Assembly (NCBI GenBank): GCA_027488265.1
Contig: JAIYCA010000034.1
Coordinates: 1-11,549 of the forward strand
DNA from: Planctomycetaceae bacterium
GTDB lineage: Bacteria > Planctomycetota > Phycisphaerae > Phycisphaerales > SM1A02
Reading direction: 5' to 3'
DNA: 11,549 nt
Shown here: positions 1-5,997 of the stretch, one piece after another
Numbering within the stretch: the first letter of the stretch is position 1
How the letters are laid out: each line of letters opens with the position of its first letter
Notes under the pieces: model-generated
The model's input: the letters and a program-made list of their open reading frames with translations, nothing else
What the model was told of the DNA's origin: nothing
Database searches by the model: none
Translations under genes and position numbers: made by a program

Positions 1-762
1 CGCATGGTCGAAGATGGCGCGCTTGACGCGCTTCCAGAAGGCCCCGCTCCACGCCGCATTTACGGCCTGCACAACTTTCCAGGCGTGACGCTCGGCGCGC
101 TGCAAACGCGGCGCGGTTCGCTCTTTGCCTCGAGCGATCGCTACGAAGTTGTGGTGCGAGGTCAAGCCGCGCACGCAGCGTGGCCGCACCACGGACGCGA
201 TCCGATTCTCGCGGCGAGCGCGATCGTGGTTGCGCTGCAAAGCATCGTCGCACGCGAGACGGACCCGCTCGATGCGGCGGTTGTCAGTACGACCACCTTC
301 CACTCCGGTACGGCGACCAATCAAATCCCCGCGTCAGCGACGCTGCAAGGGACCGCGCGCGCACTGCGCGAAGAAACGCGTTCGCACATCGAACGGCGCA
401 TCGCGGAAGTCGCGCGTGATGTTGCGCGAGCACATCGCTGCGAGGCTGAGGTCGTGTACACACGCGGATATCCCGTCACGCGCAACGATGACAAGAGCGT
501 CGCGGAGTTTGAGCGCATTGTGCGCGAGCATCTTCCATGGCAGCGGCTCGAACACATGGATGTTCCTGTGATGGGCGGCGAAGATTTCGCGTTCTACGCC
601 GAGAAAATCCCAGCGTGCTTCTACATCCTCGGTACGGAGGATGGACAGTGGAAGTCGGCGCATCTTCATCAACCGACGTACGACTTCAACGACGCCGCGA
701 TCGAGCACGGCATCACTGCGATGGCGATGCTTGCACTCTGCGACCAATCGCCGAGCGTGTAA
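1..762 (+). CDS. M20-family (M20D-like) amidohydrolase/carboxypeptidase, 3' part only
   Basis: This is the C-terminal part of a zinc-dependent M20D-type amidohydrolase, the family of hippurate, N-acyl-amino-acid and IAA-amino-acid hydrolases, which cleave an amide bond and release an amino acid. The frame is open to base 1, and the ATG at base 4 falls inside the usual 'R-M-V-E-x-G-A-L' segment, so it is not the true start. Counting from that ATG, LHNFPG at 22-27 carries a metal-ligand His, HAAWPH at 57-62 belongs to the lid/dimerisation domain, NQIPASA at 106-112 matches the usual 'N-x-I-P' segment, GGEDF at 191-195 is the conserved C-terminal motif, and LHQP at 221-224 carries the last metal His. 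The N-terminal Cys/His and Glu-Glu metal ligands lie upstream of the window. No signal peptide can be judged, and the exact substrate cannot be assigned. The next gene starts 197 nt downstream, so co-transcription is uncertain. Confidence 0.9.
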   Translation, partial: RMVEDGALDALPEGPAPRRIYGLHNFPGVTLGALQTRRGSLFASSDRYEVVVRGQAAHAAWPHHGRDPILAASAIVVALQSIVARETDPLDAAVVSTTTFHSGTATNQIPASATLQGTARALREETRSHIERRIAEVARDVARAHRCEAEVVYTRGYPVTRNDDKSVAEFERIVREHLPWQRLEHMDVPVMGGEDFAFYAEKIPACFYILGTEDGQWKSAHLHQPTYDFNDAAIEHGITAMAMLALCDQSPSV

Positions 763-811
763 GTTGATCACGCCCGTCACATCTCACAGATTCGCCGCAA
801 ATTCGCGCTCG

Positions 812-860
812 ACCAGATCGCCACGCGCACACCAAGATCTGGTTACGAACTGGTCACGAA
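812..860 (+). repeat. 8-bp inverted repeat followed by tandem 11-bp direct repeat
   Basis: ACCAGATC (812-819) and GATCTGGT (836-843) form a perfect inverted repeat around a 16-nt loop. The second arm overlaps two adjacent 11-bp copies of CTGGTYACGAA (839-849 and 850-860), which differ at one base. A 10-bp direct repeat, CCGCAAATTC, also occurs at 795-804 and 865-874. No T-tract follows the inverted repeat, so a classical intrinsic terminator is unlikely. The 11-bp spacing is one helical turn, which would suit a regulator binding in the protease upstream region, but no function is shown. Confidence 0.4.
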
Positions 861-959
861 CTCACCGCAAATTCCCCCGATTCATCTTGCTTTGTCGCGT
901 TCTCAGCCGATCTTGTCCGACCGGTTCACGCCACCGCACCCCGTTGACTGCGCTTTCCC

Positions 960-3227
960 ATGACCTACACCGCACTCGCACTGGCCGTTCTCCTCGCACC
1001 GTCGCTTGATGCAACGAGTTCTTCGCTGCATCGCGGCACGAAAGATTCCTCGACGTCGGCCGTGCGCCAAGCAGCGGTGAACAAGCAGCATTTGAAGCAG
1101 GGCCCGAAGCAAACCCCACCGCTCCAAGGCGCGGGCTATCGGGCGCTCGATGCGAACGAGTTTGCCGCGTTGCGCGCGGGCGTTCCCGCCGCGAGCATTA
1201 CGATTGATCTGCCGACGCGAGGCGCAGTGACCGTCAATCTCGCGCCGATGCCACTCGTCGACGAGAACTTCCAACTTGAAACTGCCGCCGTCGTGAAGGG
1301 CGAAGTTCGTCGCACGCCGTTTGATGCACCACTGCCCTTCGCCTATACCGGCACCGTGCAAGGCGAACCAGACTCGCGCGTCTACCTTGGATTTGGTCGT
1401 GGCGACGGTGCACATCTCACCGTGGGCTCGATCGAGATCGGCACGGAATCGTGGTGGATCTCTGACGGCGGCCTGCGCGCGCGCAACCGCGGACTTCCTC
1501 CGATGATCGCCCACGAAAGCGCACTCGCTGCGCAGTCGGTTGAGGGCCTTGCGTGTGCTGCGGCAGAACTCGCAGAGAACGTCGCCCACAACGGAAGCGG
1601 CGCTGGTGACGGTGGACTTGCTGGCGGGCCCGCGTGCCGCGAATTCAAGATCGCCGTCGACACCGACACCGAGTTCACCATGTCGGCGCAAGGTGGAAAC
1701 ACCGTTGCCGCCGCGCAATATGCGCTGCTCTTGATGGGCGCGTCGAGCCAGATTTATGCGCGCGATGTCGACGTGCGCATTCCGATCTCGTTCCTGCGTC
1801 TTTGGACGGGTGAAGATCCCTGGACGATGACCGGCATGGTCGATCAGCTCTACCAGTACCGCGACTTCTGGGCCGCGAACGAGACAGCAGTGGTCCGCGA
1901 TCTCGGTCACCACCTCGCAGGCCGCGGCCTTGGTGGCGGTGTCGCATGGCTGGGCGTTGCCTGCTCGAACCAAGACTACGGTTTCGGCCTTTCTTCGGGC
2001 GTTGGCTATGGATTCCCCTATCCGCTCGTCGATCACGATCACGGAAACTGGGAGCCGATGGTCGTCTCGCACGAACTCGGTCACAACTTCGGTGCACCAC
2101 ACACCCATGACCACAATCCGCAAGCGGACGGCTGCGGCACCAACGATTGCTCGCAAGCGTGGAGTGGAACGATCATGTCGTACTGCCACATTTGCGCTGG
2201 TGGCATGTCGAACGTCTCACTGTTGTTCCACCCGTATTCGATCGCGTCGATGAACGCGCACATCGCGAATACACCGTGCGTGAATCAAGGTGCGTTCGCG
2301 GTGAATGACGCCGTGACCACCATCGAAAACATGCCCGTTTCCATCGACGTTTTGCTCAATGACGGCTACGTCAACTGCGCAACGGCGTCGATTCTTTCGT
2401 TCAGCCCGACGAGTGCTGCGGGCGGAACGGTCGCGCTCGCTGCAGGCTCAGGCGGCTCGAACAACCAGCTGCAGTACACGCCACCAGCGAACTTCGATGG
2501 CGCAGACACTTTCAACTACACCATTGTGGATGCGAGCGGTGCCACGTCGACCGCCACCGTCTACGTCACCGTCCGAGCGGTTCTGCAGCAGTCGTACGTG
2601 CTCAACGCGGTCGCGGGCGTGCGCGCACACTGGTACGCACTCGCGGGCGACACGTCGATGCTGCCCGATTTCTCGACGCTCACTCGATACGGAACCGCGA
2701 TTCTTCCGAACATCGACATTCCATCAACCGGCGGAAACTTCTCGCTCTCCGGCCGCGCCGACTATGTCGCCGCGCGATTTGAGGGTTGGCTCCGCGTCCC
2801 AGCGACCGGCGTGTGGAATCTCTCCACCGAATCGGACGACGGCTCGCGACTCTTCGTGAACGGCCAGTTGCTTGTGAACAACGACGGCCTTCACGGCATG
2901 GTCGATCGCACAGGCAGCGTCGCGCTCGAAGCAGGCCTCCACGCGATCGTCGTCGAGTTCTTCGAGAACGGCGGCGGCGCTGGTGAAATCGTGCGTTGGG
3001 AAGGCCCGGGAACCGCACGAGCGATCATTCCTGCATCTGCGTGGACGAATGGCGGCACGATCATGGCCATCGACCTCGACGGCGACGGCACGGTGGGTGC
3101 GTCGGATCTTTCGTTGATCTTGGCGTCTTGGGGACCTGCGCCCACGGGAACCGCTGCCGACTTTGATCGCAACGGATCGGTCGATGCGGCCGATCTCGCA
3201 CGACTCCTCGAACGCTGGGGCTCATAA
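960..3227 (+). CDS. Secreted modular zinc metalloprotease (reprolysin/M12B-like) with Ig/cadherin-like, PA14 and dockerin-like domains
   Basis: This is a 755-residue exported protease. Residues 1 to about 18 form a short hydrophobic signal peptide (TALALAVLLAP) without a basic n-region. Residues of about 20-225 look like a propeptide. The catalytic domain (about 226-443) has H371-E-L-G-H375-N-F-G-A-P-H381, the HExxHxxGxxH zinc site, with the Met-turn at M406 (IMSYC), as in adamalysin/reprolysin-type metzincins. Residues 444-540 resemble a cadherin/Big-type beta-sandwich repeat. Residues of about 541-700 are a PA14 domain, with S625-D-D-G and the following 'RLFVNG'. The last 50 residues hold two dockerin/EF-hand-like calcium loops (D705-D716 and D734-D745), each followed by L-x-x-W-G. 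The ATG at 960 is the first good start after an in-frame TGA at 945; no Shine-Dalgarno is visible. The likely role is extracellular protein degradation or surface remodelling, with PA14 binding glycans. The substrate is unknown. Confidence 0.88.
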   Translation: MTYTALALAVLLAPSLDATSSSLHRGTKDSSTSAVRQAAVNKQHLKQGPKQTPPLQGAGYRALDANEFAALRAGVPAASITIDLPTRGAVTVNLAPMPLVDENFQLETAAVVKGEVRRTPFDAPLPFAYTGTVQGEPDSRVYLGFGRGDGAHLTVGSIEIGTESWWISDGGLRARNRGLPPMIAHESALAAQSVEGLACAAAELAENVAHNGSGAGDGGLAGGPACREFKIAVDTDTEFTMSAQGGNTVAAAQYALLLMGASSQIYARDVDVRIPISFLRLWTGEDPWTMTGMVDQLYQYRDFWAANETAVVRDLGHHLAGRGLGGGVAWLGVACSNQDYGFGLSSGVGYGFPYPLVDHDHGNWEPMVVSHELGHNFGAPHTHDHNPQADGCGTNDCSQAWSGTIMSYCHICAGGMSNVSLLFHPYSIASMNAHIANTPCVNQGAFAVNDAVTTIENMPVSIDVLLNDGYVNCATASILSFSPTSAAGGTVALAAGSGGSNNQLQYTPPANFDGADTFNYTIVDASGATSTATVYVTVRAVLQQSYVLNAVAGVRAHWYALAGDTSMLPDFSTLTRYGTAILPNIDIPSTGGNFSLSGRADYVAARFEGWLRVPATGVWNLSTESDDGSRLFVNGQLLVNNDGLHGMVDRTGSVALEAGLHAIVVEFFENGGGAGEIVRWEGPGTARAIIPASAWTNGGTIMAIDLDGDGTVGASDLSLILASWGPAPTGTAADFDRNGSVDAADLARLLERWGS

Positions 3228-3253
3228 TCCGCCGAATTGGTCGTGCGTAGTCC

Positions 3254-3270
3254 GTCGAGTTTCGCTCGGC
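3254..3270 (+). terminator. Weak terminator-like hairpin after the protease gene
   Basis: GTCGAG and CTCGGC pair (five Watson-Crick pairs and one G-U) around the loop TTTCG, 27 nt after the protease stop codon. An outer CCGT/ACGG pairing (3252-3255 with 3275-3278) is an alternative. No run of T follows, so intrinsic termination would be inefficient. It may only protect the 3' end or be incidental. Confidence 0.25.
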
Positions 3271-3397
3271 TTGCACGGCAACTCGGCCGATGCCCAACAC
3301 GCTTCGGATTCCCGTTCTCGCGGCGGTTGTCCGTGGCGTGAGGCACCTACCTCTGCCTCTCCCCATTTCGCCCTGTTGCTCTTGTCTGAAACAGGAC

Positions 3398-3426
3398 TTG
3401 CGGAGGGGTGAGGCGCTCGCTACATT
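3398..3426 (+). promoter_or_regulatory. Candidate sigma70-type promoter of the rplK operon
   Basis: TTGCGG (3398-3403) and TACATT (3421-3426) are separated by exactly 17 nt. The -35 box matches the consensus at three of six positions and the -10 box at four of six. The element lies about 140 nt before the rplK start, and an inverted repeat (3372-3395) ends two bases before it. The rpoB upstream element has the same form (TTGAGG-N17-TACACT), which strengthens both calls. The start point is inferred and has not been mapped. Confidence 0.45.
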
Positions 3427-3501
3427 GCTCGACTCGACATTTCAAACCGCTCGAACTACCGGGCCCCTGTTGCCATCTCGCGAGTCATCTCGAGAGCGCA
3501 G

Positions 3502-3550
3502 CCGGGTCCGCAGCGAACCAGGCCGCGTGCGCCGAAGTCGCTGAGTCCGG
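3502..3550 (+). promoter_or_regulatory. Base-paired leader next to the rplK ribosome binding site (candidate autoregulatory site)
   Basis: CAGCGA (3511-3516) pairs perfectly with TCGCTG (3538-3543). After an asymmetric internal loop (GTCCG against AGT), CCGG (3502-3505) pairs with CCGG (3547-3550). The structure ends one base before the GGGAGG ribosome binding site at 3552-3557. In many bacteria ribosomal protein L1 represses translation of the rplK-rplA mRNA by binding a two-helix leader of this general kind. The position fits, but I cannot match the L1 consensus in detail, so the role is inferred. Confidence 0.4.
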
Positions 3551-3568
3551 TGGGAGGTCACGGAAACC

Positions 3569-3997
3569 ATGGCTGCAAAGAAAGTCACAAAGCAGTTCAA
3601 GATCATGGCGCCGGGTGGCAAAGCCACTCCCGCCCCGCCGATTGGCCCAGTCCTTGGTGCAAACGGCGTCAACCCCGGACAATTCATCACGAAGTTCAAC
3701 GAAGCCACGCGCGCGCTCAACGGCCGCGTCGTCGGTTGCGTGATCACGGTCTACTCCGACCGTTCATTCGACTTCGAGATCAAGAGCTCGCCCACTTCGG
3801 TTCTGATCGCTGCTGCGCTCAAGGTCGAAAAGGGTTCGGGCCGTCCGAACACCGAAAAGATCGGCAAGCTCTCCAAGGCGCAGGTCAAGGCCATCGCTGA
3901 AGAGAAGTTGAAGGATCTCAACACCGCCAACATTGAAGCCGCGATGCGCGTCGTCGCTGGTACTGCACGCTCGATGGGCGTGACGGTGGAGGGCTAA
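3569..3997 (+). CDS. rplK: 50S ribosomal protein L11
   Basis: L11 binds the GTPase-associated region of 23S rRNA at the base of the L10-L7/L12 stalk and takes part in factor-dependent GTP hydrolysis and the stringent response. The 142-residue length is normal. The N-terminal domain shows the proline-rich segment 'PAPPIGPVLGANGVNPGQF', which forms the thiostrepton-binding helix in the family, followed by 'ITKFNEAT'. The C-terminal rRNA-binding domain shows 'GSGRPNTEKIGKLSKAQVK' and 'EAAMRVVAGTARSMG'. The ATG at 3569 follows GGGAGG (3552-3557) by 11 nt. rplA begins three bases after the stop, so the two genes are almost certainly translated from one message, as is universal for this pair. Nothing in the protein looks abnormal. 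Confidence 0.98.
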   Translation: MAAKKVTKQFKIMAPGGKATPAPPIGPVLGANGVNPGQFITKFNEATRALNGRVVGCVITVYSDRSFDFEIKSSPTSVLIAAALKVEKGSGRPNTEKIGKLSKAQVKAIAEEKLKDLNTANIEAAMRVVAGTARSMGVTVEG

Positions 3998-4000
3998 ACC

Positions 4001-4678
4001 ATGCCAAAGATTTCAAAGCGTCGCAAGGCAAATCTCGCGAGCGCGGTTGAAACCGTGCTCTCGCCAGCGGAAGCGGTCGCGACTCTCCGCAAGTTCAAGA
4101 CGCCGAAGTTCGATCAGACGATCAACGTCGTGATGCACCTCGGTATCGACCCGAAGCAAGCTGATCAGATCCTCCGTGGTTCGATCGGTCTTCCGCACGG
4201 CACCGGTAAGACGGCTCGCGTCGTCTGCTTCTGCCAGTCGGACAAGGTTGCTGCAGCGAAGGCTGCGGGCGCCGTTGAAGCTGGTTCGGACGACCTCGTC
4301 GCAAAGATCGAGGGCGGCTGGATGGACTTCGACGTCGCGGTCGCAAGCCCCGACATGATGCGCGTCGTTTCGAAGCTCGGTAAGGTCCTCGGTCCGAAGG
4401 GTCTCATGCCCTCGCCGAAGGCTGGCACCGTTGCGCCAGACGTCATCAACGCGGTCAAGGAATACTCGAACGGCAAGCAAGAGTATCGCAACGACGACGG
4501 CGGCAACGTCCACGGCGTCATTGGCAAGCTCTCGTTCGCCGACGCGAAGCTCGTCGAAAACCTCGAAGCGTTCATCGCCAACATCCAGAAGGTCAAGCCT
4601 GCTGCTGCGAAGGGCACGTACGTGAAGAAGTGCGTCATCGCTGCGTGCATGAGCCCGGGCGTTCAGGTTTCTGTCTAA
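4001..4678 (+). CDS. rplA: 50S ribosomal protein L1
   Basis: L1 forms the mobile L1 stalk of the 50S subunit, which helps release deacylated tRNA from the E site, and in many bacteria it represses its own operon. The product has 225 residues, slightly shorter than the roughly 230 typical of the family. The L1 motif 'SIGLPHGTGK' is at residues 61-70, and the signature 'GKVLGPKGLMPSPKAGTV' is at about 127-144, followed by 'KEYSNGKQEYR' and the usual C-terminal domain-I segment. The start is fixed by GGAGGG (3988-3993), inside the end of rplK, seven bases before the ATG. This suggests translational coupling to rplK. A 43-nt spacer separates it from rplJ. Confidence 0.98.
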   Translation: MPKISKRRKANLASAVETVLSPAEAVATLRKFKTPKFDQTINVVMHLGIDPKQADQILRGSIGLPHGTGKTARVVCFCQSDKVAAAKAAGAVEAGSDDLVAKIEGGWMDFDVAVASPDMMRVVSKLGKVLGPKGLMPSPKAGTVAPDVINAVKEYSNGKQEYRNDDGGNVHGVIGKLSFADAKLVENLEAFIANIQKVKPAAAKGTYVKKCVIAACMSPGVQVSV

Positions 4679-4721
4679 CTCCACGCGAGTCCCCGCGAAT
4701 TCAATCGCGAAAGGAAGAGTC

Positions 4722-5234
4722 ATGAGCAAGCCAGTCAAAGACATGATCGCGTCGGAGTACACCCGTCGCTTCGAAGGCGTCACCGGCGCCGTCGTCGTCG
4801 AAATCCGCGGTCTCGATGCGAAGGCAACCACGTCGATGCGTGGTTCGCTCCTAGAGAAGGGCATCAAAGTCACCATCGTCAAGAACGCGCTCGCGCGTCG
4901 CACCTTCAAGGGTGGACCGCTTGCGTCGCTCGAGAAGGCACTCAAGGGCCCGTCGGCGATGCTGACCGGCGCTGAGAATGCCATCATCGTTGCACGTGCG
5001 ATCGTCAAGGCCGCTGAGGCTGAGAAGAAGATCGTGCTCAAGGGCGCGATCTTCGACGGCGAGTACTACGACGGCGACGCCGGCGTGAAGAAGCTTGGCA
5101 GCTTCCCGACGAGGGAAGAAGCTCAAGCGAAGGTCGTCACCCTCGTGCTTTCGCCTGCGCGCAACATCATGGGTTGCGTCAAGACGATCCAAGAGAAGCT
5201 CGAAAAGGGCGAAACCATCTCGAAGGTTGCCTGA
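4722..5234 (+). CDS. rplJ: 50S ribosomal protein L10 (stalk base)
   Basis: L10 anchors the L7/L12 dimers to the ribosome and binds 23S rRNA beside L11. The 170-residue length is normal. The N-terminal rRNA-binding domain is recognisable from 'MSKPVKDMIASEYTRRF', 'VVVEIRGLDAKATTSMRGSL' and 'VTIVKNALARR', the usual core of the family. The C-terminal helix that carries L7/L12 dimers is represented by 'NIMGCVKTIQEKLEKGE'. The ribosome binding site AGGAAG (4712-4717) lies just ahead of the ATG. The 43-nt spacer holds only a small CGCGA/TCGCG hairpin (4694-4698 with 4705-4709) and no room for a standard L10 leader. A 12-bp tandem repeat begins shortly after the TGA stop. Confidence 0.97.
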   Translation: MSKPVKDMIASEYTRRFEGVTGAVVVEIRGLDAKATTSMRGSLLEKGIKVTIVKNALARRTFKGGPLASLEKALKGPSAMLTGAENAIIVARAIVKAAEAEKKIVLKGAIFDGEYYDGDAGVKKLGSFPTREEAQAKVVTLVLSPARNIMGCVKTIQEKLEKGETISKVA

Positions 5235-5245
5235 GCCTCAACGAT

Positions 5246-5281
5246 CGCCTGGGCGATGGCCTGAGCGATGGCCTGAGCGAC
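5246..5281 (+). repeat. 12-bp tandem repeat after rplJ
   Basis: Three consecutive 12-bp units (CGCCTGGGCGAT, GGCCTGAGCGAT, GGCCTGAGCGAC) start 11 bases after the rplJ stop. They resemble the sequence around the stop itself (GCCTGAGCC). Because the unit length is a multiple of three, the rplJ frame stays in phase and reads ATG-GCC-TGA across the unit junctions. It looks like a local duplication of the gene end. Confidence 0.7.
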
Positions 5282-5358
5282 GTCCCGTTCTATTCCGTTT
5301 CTAGTTCATCCAACCAATTCAGTTTGTCACCGACTGGTCCAATGAAAGGCTCAAGTCC

Positions 5359-5445
5359 GAGGCAAAAGCCTCTGCGACCGAATCTTTCGGATGAAATGCC
5401 GCGCGTTGCGGCACCTCTCAGTGACCTGACCGCGGCGTGAGCCGC
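5359..5445 (+). promoter_or_regulatory. Structured leader between rplJ and rplL (four stem-loops)
   Basis: Four compact hairpins follow one another: GAGGC-AAAA-GCCTC (5359-5372), CCGAA-TCT-TTCGG (5378-5390), TGCCGC-GCGTT-GCGGCA (5397-5413) and GCGGC-GTGA-GCCGC (5432-5445, a GNRA-type tetraloop). The last one ends 19 nt before the rplL start. None is followed by a T-tract, so simple termination is unlikely. The array may act in mRNA processing, in setting the high L7/L12:L10 ratio, or in control by ribosomal protein binding. These roles are inferred. Confidence 0.55.
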
Positions 5446-5464
5446 AGAGTAAGCGAGTACCACA

Positions 5465-5860
5465 ATGTCCGACACCAAGACCTTTGACGCAAAGATCAGC
5501 ACCCTCGGCGATTCGATCGCGACCCTCACCATCAAGGAGGCCGTCGAGCTCACCGAGTACATGAAGGTCACCTACGGCATCGAGCCGGCCGCTGGCGCGG
5601 TTGTTGTTGCTGGCGATGCTGGCGGCGGCGCTGCGAAGGCTGCTGAGAAGACCGAGTTCAACGTCGTCCTCAAGGGCGCCGGCACGAACAAGATCGCCGT
5701 CATCAAGGCGGTCCGCGAGGCCACCGGCCTCGGTCTCGCCGAGGCGAAGGCTCTCGTCGACGGCGCGCCGAAGACCGTCAAGGAAAACGTCAGCAAGGAA
5801 GACGCGGCGAAGCTCGTCGACGTCCTCAAGGCTGCCGGCGCCGACGCGGCTGCCGAGTAA
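5465..5860 (+). CDS. rplL: 50S ribosomal protein L7/L12
   Basis: L7/L12 is the multicopy flexible stalk protein that recruits translation GTPases. The 131 residues show the full layout. A dimerisation domain spans about 10-38 ('TIKEAVELTEYMK'), an Ala/Gly-rich hinge spans about 41-60, and the factor-binding C-terminal domain contains 'NKIAVIKAVREATGLGLAEAK' in two steps (75-84 and 85-96) followed by 'LVDGAPKTVKE'. The tail ends in ADAAAE, where the family often ends in a VELK-like strand. Unlike every other gene of this cluster, no purine-rich Shine-Dalgarno precedes the ATG; the upstream bases read AGCGAGTACCACA. It is separated from rplJ by 230 nt with several stem-loops. Confidence 0.98.
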   Translation: MSDTKTFDAKISTLGDSIATLTIKEAVELTEYMKVTYGIEPAAGAVVVAGDAGGGAAKAAEKTEFNVVLKGAGTNKIAVIKAVREATGLGLAEAKALVDGAPKTVKENVSKEDAAKLVDVLKAAGADAAAE

Positions 5861-5878
5861 TACCGAATCGACGCGGAG

Positions 5879-5907
5879 GCGGGCGCTCGGCAAACCCGAG
5901 CGCCCGC
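5879..5907 (+). terminator. Strong hairpin after rplL (attenuator or RNA-processing candidate)
   Basis: GCGGGCGCTCGG (5879-5890) and CCGAGCGCCCGC (5896-5907) form a perfect 12-bp GC-rich stem with a CAAAC loop, starting 19 nt after the rplL stop. The following bases (TCATTCG) are not a T-tract, so it is not a textbook intrinsic terminator. The position is that of the partial attenuator and RNase III site between rplL and rpoB in Escherichia coli. It could reduce read-through into rpoB or protect the abundant rplL message. Confidence 0.6.
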
Positions 5908-5920
5908 TCATTCGCGGCGG

Positions 5921-5993
5921 CGGCGTGGGGATCCCAGTCCCCCCGCCGGCTGTCCGGAAACTTCCTGCAACTTGTGGATGGAAGTGCTCCGGA
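5921..5993 (+). promoter_or_regulatory. Two further stem-loops in the rplL-rpoB spacer
   Basis: The first pairs CGGCG-T-GGGG (5921-5930) with CCCC-C-CGCCG (5939-5948) around an 8-nt loop, with a single T/C mismatch. The second pairs TCCGGA plus ACTTCC (5953-5958, 5960-5965) with GGAAGT plus TCCGGA (5980-5985, 5988-5993), with a small A/GC internal loop and a 14-nt apical loop. Together with the hairpin just upstream they make three consecutive structures ending four bases before the candidate rpoB promoter. The function is inferred only from this position. Confidence 0.5.
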
Positions 5994-5997
5994 TCGG

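Larger units (their letters stand above)
3228..3568 (+). other. 341-nt gene-free region before the ribosomal protein operon
   Basis: I see no convincing gene here. Short open frames in it lack a ribosome binding site and any recognisable protein pattern. A tRNA-Trp, secE or nusG, common at this position in other bacteria, is not present, and I found no T-arm-like GTTCRA sequence. The region contains a weak terminator-like hairpin near its start, an inverted repeat CCTGTT/AACAGG (3372-3377 and 3390-3395), a candidate promoter directly after it, and a base-paired leader ending next to the rplK ribosome binding site. It most likely serves as the end of the protease transcript and the promoter and leader of the rplK operon. 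Confidence 0.6.

Noticed and set aside
4..6. ATG at base 4 as the start of the amidohydrolase
   Set aside because: The frame is open to base 1, and the first residues match an internal segment of the M20D family, so the gene is cut by the window edge.
903..2189. A 428-codon minus-strand open frame opposite the protease
   Set aside because: It has the same codon-aligned shadow effect. The sense frame has a signal peptide, a zinc site and domains, and the antisense frame has none.
3228..3568. Possible tRNA-Trp, secE or nusG before rplK
   Set aside because: No tRNA arms or T-loop consensus and no protein resembling SecE or NusG were found in any frame.
4013..5041. A 342-codon minus-strand open frame opposite rplA/rplJ
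   Set aside because: It is a shadow in the rplA codon phase; both sense genes are unmistakable.
5324..5329. TTGTCA resembling a -35 box in the rplJ-rplL spacer
   Set aside because: No acceptable -10 sequence lies 16-18 nt downstream, so no promoter is claimed.
5174..5440. An 88-codon plus-strand open frame overlapping the rplJ end and the spacer
   Set aside because: It starts inside rplJ in another frame, has no ribosome binding site, and runs through the tandem repeat and hairpins without a protein-like pattern.
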